This document shows positions 34,978 through 43,250 of a stretch of DNA of 64,000 nucleotides, piece after piece. A program made the position numbers and the translations under genes. Where the stretch lies: positions 1 to 64,000 of the forward strand of contig JADFXM010000035.1 of NCBI GenBank assembly GCA_015233565.1, in the 5' to 3' direction. The stretch comes from Candidatus Rifleibacteriota bacterium. Its GTDB lineage: Bacteria; Muiribacteriota; Ozemobacteria; Ozemobacterales; Ozemobacteraceae. Numbering within the stretch: the stretch's first letter is position 1; each line of letters opens with the position of its first letter. The notes beneath the pieces were generated by a model that saw only the letters and a list, made by a program, of their open reading frames with translations, was not told the DNA's origin and made no database searches.

Positions 34978-35970
34978 TTATTCTACCGGATAAGGGCCAT
35001 CCACGAACACACTTGAATGATACCCTTTCGATCCAATAGAGCGTGCAATATAACTTCGCGGATTTTCTCCTGCAATTAGTCGATCCAGCACATAGTTAAA
35101 GTCGTATAGGGGTTTCCAACCCAGCTCTTTTCTTGCTTTATCATTGCAGTACACGCGATCTATGCTGGAGAACATCTTCCAACCAAGTTTGGCAAAGGCA
35201 TTTTCATACGCAGGAAATAATCGTCTTACCACGTTTGGAGCGTTTGTGCGTAACTCCTTCAAGTCTGTTGGTGAAAACGGTGAAGTTGCGCTAATAATGT
35301 ATTTACCGAATCTGATTGTTGGAGCTTGTTTGAGAGCCAGCAGATGTGAGTTCACAACGTCCTCAAGATCAACACGTCGGTAAAGATATTCATTTGCTTT
35401 GATGTTGTCGTCTTCATACATTTGTCGCACTGTTTTATTGTCATCCTGTTCGGGAAAAAAGCGGGAAGTTCTTAAGATCAAACAAGCAAGACCATGGTTC
35501 CGATGAAAAAGTTCGCAAAAATCTTCTGCAGACCTCTTTGTCACCCCGTAAATGTTCTTTGGGATGGGCGTAATATCTTCAGTAATCCAGACCGCAGGTT
35601 CTTCCGGAGGAGGAGTTAGTGCGCGACCAAACACGCTGGTTGTGCTCGTGAAAATGAATGAAGAGACTCCTTCGGATGCGGCTTCCTCCAGAAGAACCAG
35701 AGTACCGCTGATATTTGTGTCAATAAAATCTTGTCGAGTGTGAGTTGCAATGTGGGGTTTATGCAAGGTTGCCGTATGGATAACACAATCCACACCCTTC
35801 ATACAGTGTTTCACAAGGGAACGATTTACGATCGAACCGACCTCGTTTGTGAGGCGCGAATCTTTTATGTCAATACCAACTACTTCGTGATTGGCTTCTG
35901 ACAATGTCTGGACCAATGCTTCTCCCAAGTGTCCAGCACTACCTGTAACCAGGATTTTCGATTCTTTCAT
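34978..35970 (-). CDS. NAD-dependent epimerase/dehydratase
   Basis: A 330-residue extended SDR. ILVTGSAGHLGEALVQTL binds NAD(P), TSTTSVFG holds the catalytic Ser/Thr region and NIYGVTKRSAEDF gives Tyr and Lys. The C-terminal half resembles nucleotide-sugar epimerases, with YNDKARKELGWKP-like sequence near residue 290. Start is ATG 35970; the longer frame would add 53 residues that overlap the end of the upstream SelO-like gene and are not conserved-looking. No clear ribosome site is seen. It follows two SelO-like genes after 64 bp on the same strand. Substrate unknown, probably a sugar nucleotide. Confidence 0.85.
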   Translation of the reverse strand: MKESKILVTGSAGHLGEALVQTLSEANHEVVGIDIKDSRLTNEVGSIVNRSLVKHCMKGVDCVIHTATLHKPHIATHTRQDFIDTNISGTLVLLEEAASEGVSSFIFTSTTSVFGRALTPPPEEPAVWITEDITPIPKNIYGVTKRSAEDFCELFHRNHGLACLILRTSRFFPEQDDNKTVRQMYEDDNIKANEYLYRRVDLEDVVNSHLLALKQAPTIRFGKYIISATSPFSPTDLKELRTNAPNVVRRLFPAYENAFAKLGWKMFSSIDRVYCNDKARKELGWKPLYDFNYVLDRLIAGENPRSYIARSIGSKGYHSSVFVDGPYPVE

Positions 35971-36034
35971 CAATAAATAAATTTTAACATTATTTTTTGC
36001 AATATCAAGAAAACAAACCACATATTTAGGGCGG

Positions 36035-38035
36035 TTAAACCATAGCAGTTTTGTAATGGTCTCTCCGGAAAATGGGAGAAAGGGTAAAAAGTTCGCCCTG
36101 GTGCTGGAAGCGAAATTCTGGTGGTCCAAGAAGCAAATCGACCAGAGGCCACGAGGGACCGATTATGTGAAAACGGCCATCTTTTTCTTCGATGGTACAA
36201 GGAAATAGTCGATGGTCGATTTCCAGTTCCCATGTTCCCATTGTCGAACATTGAAAATTTTCAGAAACCATGGAGGGTTGCAGAAGGGTCAGTCGTGGCT
36301 GGAAAGTTCCGTCGGGTCCAATCAGATTGGAGGTGTATCCGTTCCACGACAACCGCAGATCGGCTTGGAAAGATCCTTTTGGGTCTTTCCGGGGAATGCG
36401 GTCGCAGGCTTCGATAATCAGCTTTAGCATTTCGAAGAAATGCCGGGGTGTGATGTTTCCACACTTGTAATTTTGCACAAGAGCGATGAGAATATCATGT
36501 CCTGGTCTTGAGTTCATGTAGGTGCGTTCTTCGTTTACCACATAAGCTCGTGCTGCCATCAGCGACAGACTGTTGATGTTTTTACCGCATGCTATTTGGC
36601 ATTTGGAGGCCTGGGTCTCGAACGAGGCCGCGAGGCAAGTATCGATCAGCGTGCCATAACTTTTGGCGAAATTTTGTGCCATCCGGTCGGTGGCGGCGAG
36701 GCACTCCGGAGAGGTGACGGCAAATTCCAGCAACTGTTTCATAACGTTGTCAGGCATGCCTCCTTCCTGAGTTTCTCGCGAGGTCACCATCTTTCCCAAG
36801 GGGTTTCTAATGAGGTTGAGAGCGCTTTTTTCATTGAGAGAGCCAGACATCCTGGCGATCGGGTAGAGCCGGAAAAACCTGGAAAGGTCATATACGCTGA
36901 TGGAATTGTTTGCCTCAGACCAAGGCGCCGTGCCCTGGAAATTAGGATACATTTTCATCGCCAGAGTTTTAAACTGTTTTACCAGGTTAGGTAACATTGA
37001 TGAACAGTGTGAAAATAGAGTCGGATGATCGACGGGAGAAATCCCGATCAGATCAAGGAATCGTTGTTCAAGCTGAGTCTGCTTCGTTTCGTTGAATCGA
37101 TGAACCAGTTTCTCGAAGGAAACGTGATCGACATTGATCGAATTGTCGCTGAGAGCTTTGAGCAATTCCTTTTGCCCAAGTTCTTCAAGTCCGAAAAAAT
37201 TGCTGAGCCAGTTTGGGCGAAACGACCACTGCGGCGCTCGCCCTCTGATCGCGAAAACCGAGTCGTAGTCAATGAGACAGCCATTCACTGAAATATTCCC
37301 AGCCGACCAGCCACCGTGGAGAATCCGCTCGATGAATTTCTCGGCATCCTGTGCGCCGAAGCGGTCAGCAATCTGCAGCATCCTTTCCGCACTTACTGGC
37401 TGCTCATGAAAAAATAGATGGGAAGGGCGATCAAGTTCGCCATTTCCATCTACCCGGATGATCATGCCGCTTGGAATTGTGTCCGAAAACCAAGGAACCT
37501 TGACATTCTTCTTAAGATCGATAACTGCCAGTGTTGGTGAAGCGCCGGTTTGTAGATTTGTCCTTAGGACATTGGAACAGATCATTTCCCAAAGTGAACC
37601 AACCAAATCAAGAACCCCATTGGAACGCTCCGGATCCTTGGAAGTGGCCAGGACAGTCTTGCCGATTCCCTTAAGGTTGAAACAGTCCCCTACATAAACC
37701 GCGCGTCCTGAGCCGATGTTTCCGACCAGCGAGATATTGAGAGGATCCGCTTGACGGTCAACATAGACCTTGACCGGTTTCGCTCCAGGAATCCCTTCTT
37801 TCGAGTCGAGCGTCAACAGGAGATATTGTCTTACAAACGCTTTCGCTTGCTCATCATCCAGGGGTTTGCCAAGATACTCGCTCAGGATTTCGGTTTGAAC
37901 ATAAATCACTTCAACTTTGGCTGGGTCTAAGGGAAAAGCATCCATGACGGCAAACGTTGACAGCCCTAGGCGTTCGACTGCTCCCGGCTTTTTTTCAATG
38001 GGGGCTGTTTCAGAAAAGCTTTTATTCTTCATCAT
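36035..38035 (-). CDS. Divergent SelO-like (UPF0061, protein AMPylase pseudokinase) protein, paralogue A
   Basis: A 666-residue protein. SelO landmarks appear in order: GSGRA (Arg111; SelO GDGRA), NLKGIGKT (Lys122; SelO LKGAG), WEMICSNVL (Glu150; SelO REFLCSEAM), an IIRV..RPSHLFF segment (residues 192-209), and GGWSAGNISVNGCLIDYD (240-258), which aligns with the SelO segment HGVxNTDNMSILGLTIDYG. Asn247 and the metal Asp256 stay exactly ten residues from the catalytic position, but that position (Asp of NTDN) is Gly246. SelO transfers AMP from ATP to Ser/Thr/Tyr of target proteins; whether this protein can is doubtful. The C-terminal ~370 residues are unique to this pair. It follows paralogue B by 8 bp. 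Confidence 0.6.
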   Translation of the reverse strand: MMKNKSFSETAPIEKKPGAVERLGLSTFAVMDAFPLDPAKVEVIYVQTEILSEYLGKPLDDEQAKAFVRQYLLLTLDSKEGIPGAKPVKVYVDRQADPLNISLVGNIGSGRAVYVGDCFNLKGIGKTVLATSKDPERSNGVLDLVGSLWEMICSNVLRTNLQTGASPTLAVIDLKKNVKVPWFSDTIPSGMIIRVDGNGELDRPSHLFFHEQPVSAERMLQIADRFGAQDAEKFIERILHGGWSAGNISVNGCLIDYDSVFAIRGRAPQWSFRPNWLSNFFGLEELGQKELLKALSDNSINVDHVSFEKLVHRFNETKQTQLEQRFLDLIGISPVDHPTLFSHCSSMLPNLVKQFKTLAMKMYPNFQGTAPWSEANNSISVYDLSRFFRLYPIARMSGSLNEKSALNLIRNPLGKMVTSRETQEGGMPDNVMKQLLEFAVTSPECLAATDRMAQNFAKSYGTLIDTCLAASFETQASKCQIACGKNINSLSLMAARAYVVNEERTYMNSRPGHDILIALVQNYKCGNITPRHFFEMLKLIIEACDRIPRKDPKGSFQADLRLSWNGYTSNLIGPDGTFQPRLTLLQPSMVSENFQCSTMGTWELEIDHRLFPCTIEEKDGRFHIIGPSWPLVDLLLGPPEFRFQHQGELFTLSPIFRRDHYKTAMV

Positions 38036-38043
38036 TCGCTCAC

Positions 38044-39996
38044 TTACGGATTTTTTTCAAAAAGCCCATCAAGGCGGGAAATCTGTTTCAAATGAAAGCG
38101 TTCACCGTTTCGGAAAAATCGCAGGTCCTCTGTCCCATTAATTCTCTGCAAAAGTGGAAATTTGGGTCCAGTCAGTTGAACTCGATTGGCCTCTTTCTCA
38201 AATATGCAGGAATGCCTTTTCCCATCAATTTCAACCTCCCACTTGGCTCTTTCATCCATTTCCAGGCGAGAGTTCGCCGAAATGTCAAGAATGGTCAAAC
38301 TAGGTCGCCAGAATCCATCGATATCGATAATTGTTGAATCAAAGCCATCCAGGAACAAGCGAAAATCAGCCTGACATCGGCCTTGGGCATTGTATCGGGG
38401 AATGCGGTCGCAAGACTTGACCAAAATGTGAAGCAACTCAGAAAATCTTTGGACACTGATGTTTCCGGCATTGCAGTTTTGAACCAGCCCAACGATGATA
38501 TCCTTCCCTGGTCGGCAGTTCATATAGGTCCGCTCTTCGTTTACAACGTATGCGCGTTGCATCATAGCATCCCTCGCATCAGGGCATTTTCGCTCGATTT
38601 CAGTCAGCAACCGTTCGTAATCCCGTACAAATGCCAGAGCTTCTTTATCCAGCTCTTGAAGTTGTTCAACTGAGGTGACCACGTAATCCCGAAGCAGTGT
38701 TTTCCGTATGCTTTCGGGAATTTCACGATCTTCACTGGGTTCAAATCGGCCGATGGGGTTACGAATAAGCCCAAGAGCGCTTTTGTCACCGATGTCCCCG
38801 GATTTCCTCAAAATTTGGAAAAACCGGAAAAACCTTGACAGATCGTAGATGCTCAGACTGGAATTGTCGAGTTCCCAGGGGGCTGTGGCTCGGAAATTCG
38901 GAAACATTTTCATGGATAGATACTGAAACTTCGCCACCAGGCTGCGAACAGTTTCAGGCGGAACGATAACCGTTCTTTCTGAATCCAGACCGATCAGGTC
39001 TAAAAATCGGAGCTCGAGCTGCTGTTGTCGGGCCTGATCAAAAATTTGAAAAAGCTTTCGAAAAGATACGCGATCAACGTTAATCGGATCGTTCACCATT
39101 GCCTTCAGCATCTTCTTCTGTCCGAGGCCCTCTATTCCGAAAAAATTGCTTAACCAGTTGGGTCGATATGACCATTGTGGCGGCCGCCCCCGCACGGCAA
39201 AAACCGTGTCGTAGTCAATGAGATGACCAGCCAGCGAGGTGTTCCCCACGGACCAGCATCCATGAAGGATTCGTTCAATGAACTTTTCAGCGTCTTGCAG
39301 CCCGAGTCGAGAAGCTATGGTATGTAACTGTTCCGCTCTTACAGGTTTCCCCCGTTGAAACAAGTGGGTGGGACGATCAAGTTCGCCATTCAAATCCAGG
39401 CGCACGATCAACCCTGATGGAACCTCAGGTTCACGCCAGGGAACGTGAATCATGGTTTGCAGATCAACAACGGCCAGAATCGGTGCAGTTCCGGTTCTCA
39501 GGTTTGTCTGGAGAACATTGGAACAGATCATTTCCCATAATGCACTGACTAGGTCAAGATTTCCATTGGAATGGTTCGGATCTACAGAAGTGGCAAGAAC
39601 GGTTTTTCCGAGACCCTTGAGATTGAATCGTTCTCCTAGGTAAGCCGCACGTCCGGAGCCAAGATTGCCATTCAAAGACATGTTCATTGGATCAGCCTGC
39701 CGGTCGACATAGACCATGACAGCCTTCGAGCCGGGAATAGCTTTCTGCGGATCAAGTGTCAGAAGCAAATTTTGTTCAATGAACACCCGCGCTTCTTCTT
39801 CGTCCCTCATGGGTTGACCGATAGCGATTTCCAAAAGGTCTTTCCGAACATAGAGAACCCTCGCCCCCGTCGGGCTCAATGGGAAAGCATCCATCGTGGC
39901 GAATAAAGAAGACCCCAGTCGTTCAACTGCACCGGGAACCATTTTCTTAAGGTCTGACATTCCTGGCTCGACTTGTTTCAAAATCGAATCATGCAT
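38044..39996 (-). CDS. Divergent SelO-like protein, paralogue B
   Basis: About 650 residues, homologous to the next gene along its whole length (shared GAVERLG..FA.MDAFPL, YVDRQADP, LDLV.ALWEMICSN, FIERILHG, QWS.RPNWLSNFFG, VNEERTYMN.RPG, CDRIPR). SelO motifs: GSGRA, NLKGLGKT, LWEMICSNVL, PTHLF, and HGCWSVGNTSLAGHLIDYD with Gly replacing the catalytic Asp as in paralogue A. Starts at ATG 39996, or GTG 40002 just upstream; no good ribosome site. First of a three-gene minus-strand unit (B, A, epimerase). Tandem duplication is old, since the two differ at roughly half of positions by eye. No signal peptide or membrane segment, so cytoplasmic. Confidence 0.6.
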   Translation of the reverse strand: MHDSILKQVEPGMSDLKKMVPGAVERLGSSLFATMDAFPLSPTGARVLYVRKDLLEIAIGQPMRDEEEARVFIEQNLLLTLDPQKAIPGSKAVMVYVDRQADPMNMSLNGNLGSGRAAYLGERFNLKGLGKTVLATSVDPNHSNGNLDLVSALWEMICSNVLQTNLRTGTAPILAVVDLQTMIHVPWREPEVPSGLIVRLDLNGELDRPTHLFQRGKPVRAEQLHTIASRLGLQDAEKFIERILHGCWSVGNTSLAGHLIDYDTVFAVRGRPPQWSYRPNWLSNFFGIEGLGQKKMLKAMVNDPINVDRVSFRKLFQIFDQARQQQLELRFLDLIGLDSERTVIVPPETVRSLVAKFQYLSMKMFPNFRATAPWELDNSSLSIYDLSRFFRFFQILRKSGDIGDKSALGLIRNPIGRFEPSEDREIPESIRKTLLRDYVVTSVEQLQELDKEALAFVRDYERLLTEIERKCPDARDAMMQRAYVVNEERTYMNCRPGKDIIVGLVQNCNAGNISVQRFSELLHILVKSCDRIPRYNAQGRCQADFRLFLDGFDSTIIDIDGFWRPSLTILDISANSRLEMDERAKWEVEIDGKRHSCIFEKEANRVQLTGPKFPLLQRINGTEDLRFFRNGERFHLKQISRLDGLFEKNP

Positions 39997-40002
39997 GTTC
40001 AC

Positions 40003-40645
40003 AGGTTCATAATTCGAGCAAAATTACTCCAAGTTTACATCATCCATGGAGTTCTCACAAGTCACTATTCTCAGAAATTCTTGTGAGCTTTCTCGCAAAA
40101 TATCGCTATTACTAATTTTTGTTACGAAACTTATCGGAATAATTAGTTTGTTGAACATTGCTTAAAATGGCTCATAAAAACAATCGCAGCAATTCTCCGA
40201 ATCGCCCCATCATTCCCTGAAGGTGTGAAAAAATGGGCTGATTTACAAAAGTACCATGCCCACACGCCTCACCAACAAACCATTGTGAAATTTTTCACCG
40301 TGATTAACAGCCGATTTTTGATAATTTTTCACAACTTCTCTCCAATTTCAGAATTCCTGGTATCGGAAACCTGAAATTTTGGCTAAAAATAGCTTCACAA
40401 GACGTTTATCCAGGGGTTAGATTCTTTTTGTCATTAGATTCATCTTGAGACCAACTTTTGAAAAAATTGCTCAAATTAGTCTGATCAGAGCAAACTCACA
40501 TTGATATTACCGAAAAAATGGTATCAGATTAAATCTTTGAGGCAAGGAAATCTGAATTTTGTTTTTGTTTTTTGCGTCAAAATTCATGACAATGTCGACC
40601 AGAAGATACTTTGAAAAGAAATTTAGATCTCGTCGCAAGAGGTTC
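40003..40645. other. AT-rich intergenic stretch between divergent genes
   Basis: No gene, repeat or clear structure is seen. It must contain the promoter of the SelO-like operon on the minus strand, but I cannot point to one. Confidence 0.5.
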
Positions 40646-40675
40646 TTGACACTCTCCCTCAAGTAAGAATAAAAT
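40646..40675 (+). promoter_or_regulatory. Sigma-70-like promoter upstream of the DUF1566 gene
   Basis: TTGACA at 40646-40651 and TAAAAT at 40670-40675 with an 18-base spacer (or ATAAAA with 17). It lies about 70 bases before the translation start of the following gene. Confidence 0.45.
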
Positions 40676-40745
40676 AAAAAAATCCTTTAGTAGGCTAATT
40701 TAATGTTGGCCTTAGAGGAAAATATCTTATCAGAGGAGTAAACCC

Positions 40746-41207
40746 TTGAAACATTCCAGAATCTTTTTAGCTTTTGTGATGGGAGTCTTTTTTCTTTCTT
40801 CATTAGCGTGTTTTGCTCAGGACCCGGCTGCTACGCAGCCAGCGAAAGACAAGGTCACGGACACTCAGGTTCAAGCCCCAGCCGCGAAAGCTGAAGACCC
40901 AGAAGGCAAGACCTTTGAGGGCGCAGGGAAAGAGTGGATGGTGGGAAAAGTTGATCTCGATTGGAACGCAGCTCAGACTTGGATAAAAAGCCTTGGCAGC
41001 AATTGGCAGACTCCGACCAAAGATGATCTGGAGAAGTTATTCAAAGAAGTCGGCCAGAAATGCCCAATCGGACAAGATAACGTCTGGACTGAACAGAAAG
41101 ATAAGCAATCCGCTTGGCAGTTCAGTTTTTATTACCGTGAAGTCCGCTGGGCCTATTTAGACGACCACGGCCGCTACGGACGTTCGGTCGCGGTTCGCAC
41201 GAAGTAA
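40746..41207 (+). CDS. Secreted DUF1566-like protein, TTG start
   Basis: A 153-residue exported protein: signal peptide to about residue 24 (ACFA), a Gln/Ala/Lys-rich linker, then DWNAAQTWIKSLGSNWQTPT and a GRSVAVR end, the DUF1566 layout also seen at 22015-22512. The start codon is TTG 40746, fixed by a strong AGAGGAG at 40732-40738; no ATG is available. The two window copies share WIKSLG and (R/Q)TPT. Function unknown. Confidence 0.78.
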   Translation: MKHSRIFLAFVMGVFFLSSLACFAQDPAATQPAKDKVTDTQVQAPAAKAEDPEGKTFEGAGKEWMVGKVDLDWNAAQTWIKSLGSNWQTPTKDDLEKLFKEVGQKCPIGQDNVWTEQKDKQSAWQFSFYYREVRWAYLDDHGRYGRSVAVRTK

Positions 41208-41340
41208 AGGGAATCGTTTGATTCTCCGAAGTTATCGCCTTTTCTTTTCGGGGCATGGCTTTCCGGCCGAATAGAAAGCGTGACCACTCAACTCGGGTGG
41301 TATGTTCCTTAGGAATCGCGCAAAAATAACTTGAACATTT

Positions 41341-41391
41341 AAGAGTTTTAAGTTCGATTTCATGAACGAAATCGACCTTAAAACTCTTTTT
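41341..41391 (+). terminator. Strong terminator-like hairpin just upstream of the ABC exporter
   Basis: Arms 41341-41361 and 41368-41388 pair over about 21 bp with one mismatch around a short loop and are followed by a T run at 41387-41391. It may end transcription of the DUF1566 gene, but it stands only 14 bases before the ATG of the exporter, so transcripts entering that gene from upstream must read through it. An attenuator is possible. Confidence 0.8.
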
Positions 41392-41405
41392 GAATTAATT
41401 AAAAT

Positions 41406-43250
41406 ATGGAACAACAACCTGAACCAAAAATTAAATATTCTGTGATATGGCGGCTGTTGCCTTTTTTCCGTCCGCAAATTTATCTGATGAGCTTGGCGAT
41501 ACTTTCTATGCTCGTGGTAACGGGCGTTAAGCTTATCCAGCCGATGATTCTTCGGGAAATAATCGATAAAGCCATTCCGAGCGGAGATATCGACTATGCC
41601 ATAAAAGCTGCGGTGATGTTCATTTTTTGCCTGGTGGCGGGTGCGATTGTCAGCTATGCCCAAGTCTTGCTTTTAACAAGAGTCGGGTCAAGAATTGTCG
41701 CTGGCATCAAGAACGACTTATTTTCGCACGCTATCCATCAAGGCATGAGATTTTTCGATCGGCAAAAAGTTGGGACCCTGATTACGAGGACCGAATCCGA
41801 CACCAATCAACTGAAGGGCCTCTTTTCTTATGCCACCGTGCAAATTTTTTCCAGCATCATTTTGCTTTTCGGTATCAGCTTCATCATGATTCGAGAACAA
41901 CCTTGGTTCGGCGTGGGAGTATGCATCGCAATTCCCACAACGGGCTTGGTTCTGGCTTATTATACCGAATATGTGCGCTCGATGTATAAGAGAGTTCGCG
42001 AAAAGAACAGTGAAATGGTCGGATATGTGGCGGAATACATTCAAGGAATTCCTCTCATTCAACTTTATGGCAGAAAAAAGGATGCAGCTAGGCAGTTGGC
42101 CAAAATGAATCTCGAAAAATACAATATCGAACTGAGGACGCTGAAGATCGATTTCGTTTTTTTCTGGCCAACTTTCGGGTTTGTCACTGAAACCCTCTTC
42201 TTCCTTGCTATCTTGTTTTACGGTAGCGGAAGAATATTCGAAGGGAAGATGACCATCGGGACTTTGATCATGTTCATTGAGTTGATGAGACAATTCAATT
42301 ATCCGTTAAGGGAGATCGCGCAGGTAATTTCCCAGCTTCAATCCTCTTTGGCGGCGGCAGTGAGGGTGTTTGAAATCTTTGACACTCCCACGGATGTCCA
42401 GGACGATGGTAAAATAATCAGAAAACAGCACCCGATCGAACGGATAGAATTTCATAATTTGAATTTTGCTTATAAAAAAGATGAGTTGGTTCTTCGCGAT
42501 GTCAATTTTACGGTTAATCACGGTGAACACATCGCAATCGTTGGAGCTTCCGGGTCCGGGAAAACCACTTGTGTTAATCTTCTACTACGGTTTTATGATC
42601 CAACCAACGGGTTTATTAGCGCCGATGGTGATGATATAAAAAATTTTAAAATTTCGGAATGGAGAGGGGGTATCAGTCTCGTTCTTCAAGAAGTCTACCT
42701 ATTTTCCGGAACGATCATGGAGAACCTTAAGGTATTCGCACCCGATATTCCTGATGAAGAAGTAATAAAAGCGTCTCAAATCATTGGAGTCCACGATTTC
42801 ATCATGTCCCGAAAGGATGGATACCAAACGATTTTGGCGGAACGGGGCGCGAATTTTTCTCAGGGAGAGCGTCAGCTTCTTTCTTACGTCCGGGCTTTGG
42901 TGAGGAATCCTGATTTGCTTATTCTCGATGAAGCCACTTCTTCAGTTGATGTGATAACAGAGCGAATGCTACAAAAATCCATGGAAAAATTGATGGAAAA
43001 CAGAACCGCTTTTATCATCGCTCACCGGATGTCGACCATTCGCACTGCCGACAAAATATTGGTTTTTGAGAAAGGAAAAATTATCGAGACTGGAAATCAC
43101 GACGAACTCATGTTGTTGAACGGAGTGTATTGTAAACTGGCGCTTTTGCAGGCTATTTCCGAGGCGAAGAAAATGGTTCCGGAAACCGATATCGAATTTA
43201 GAATTCCACAAGCCGCCATTGAAATGTTAATTGCGGAGATTCCCTCTTGA
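41406..43250 (+). CDS. ABC exporter half-transporter, subunit 1
   Basis: A 614-residue type IV (B-family) ABC exporter half: six transmembrane helices to about residue 310, then an ATPase domain with Walker A GASGSGKTT, signature NFSQGERQLLS, Walker B LLILDEATSSVD with catalytic Glu, and switch His in IAHRMSTI. The signature is non-canonical (FSQGE for LSGGQ). Together with the next gene it should form a heterodimer exporting lipids, peptides or drugs. ATG 41406 lacks a ribosome site and directly follows a terminator-like hairpin. The two genes overlap by four bases. Confidence 0.92.
   Translation: MEQQPEPKIKYSVIWRLLPFFRPQIYLMSLAILSMLVVTGVKLIQPMILREIIDKAIPSGDIDYAIKAAVMFIFCLVAGAIVSYAQVLLLTRVGSRIVAGIKNDLFSHAIHQGMRFFDRQKVGTLITRTESDTNQLKGLFSYATVQIFSSIILLFGISFIMIREQPWFGVGVCIAIPTTGLVLAYYTEYVRSMYKRVREKNSEMVGYVAEYIQGIPLIQLYGRKKDAARQLAKMNLEKYNIELRTLKIDFVFFWPTFGFVTETLFFLAILFYGSGRIFEGKMTIGTLIMFIELMRQFNYPLREIAQVISQLQSSLAAAVRVFEIFDTPTDVQDDGKIIRKQHPIERIEFHNLNFAYKKDELVLRDVNFTVNHGEHIAIVGASGSGKTTCVNLLLRFYDPTNGFISADGDDIKNFKISEWRGGISLVLQEVYLFSGTIMENLKVFAPDIPDEEVIKASQIIGVHDFIMSRKDGYQTILAERGANFSQGERQLLSYVRALVRNPDLLILDEATSSVDVITERMLQKSMEKLMENRTAFIIAHRMSTIRTADKILVFEKGKIIETGNHDELMLLNGVYCKLALLQAISEAKKMVPETDIEFRIPQAAIEMLIAEIPS

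Noticed and set aside
35971..36129. Longer N-terminus for the epimerase gene
   Set aside because: It would overlap the end of the SelO-like gene by ~95 bp, and the Rossmann motif starts normally right after ATG 35970.
41208..41340. Known riboswitch upstream of the ABC exporter
   Set aside because: I could not match it to the consensus of c-di-GMP, fluoride or other familiar classes; kept only as a possible structured leader.
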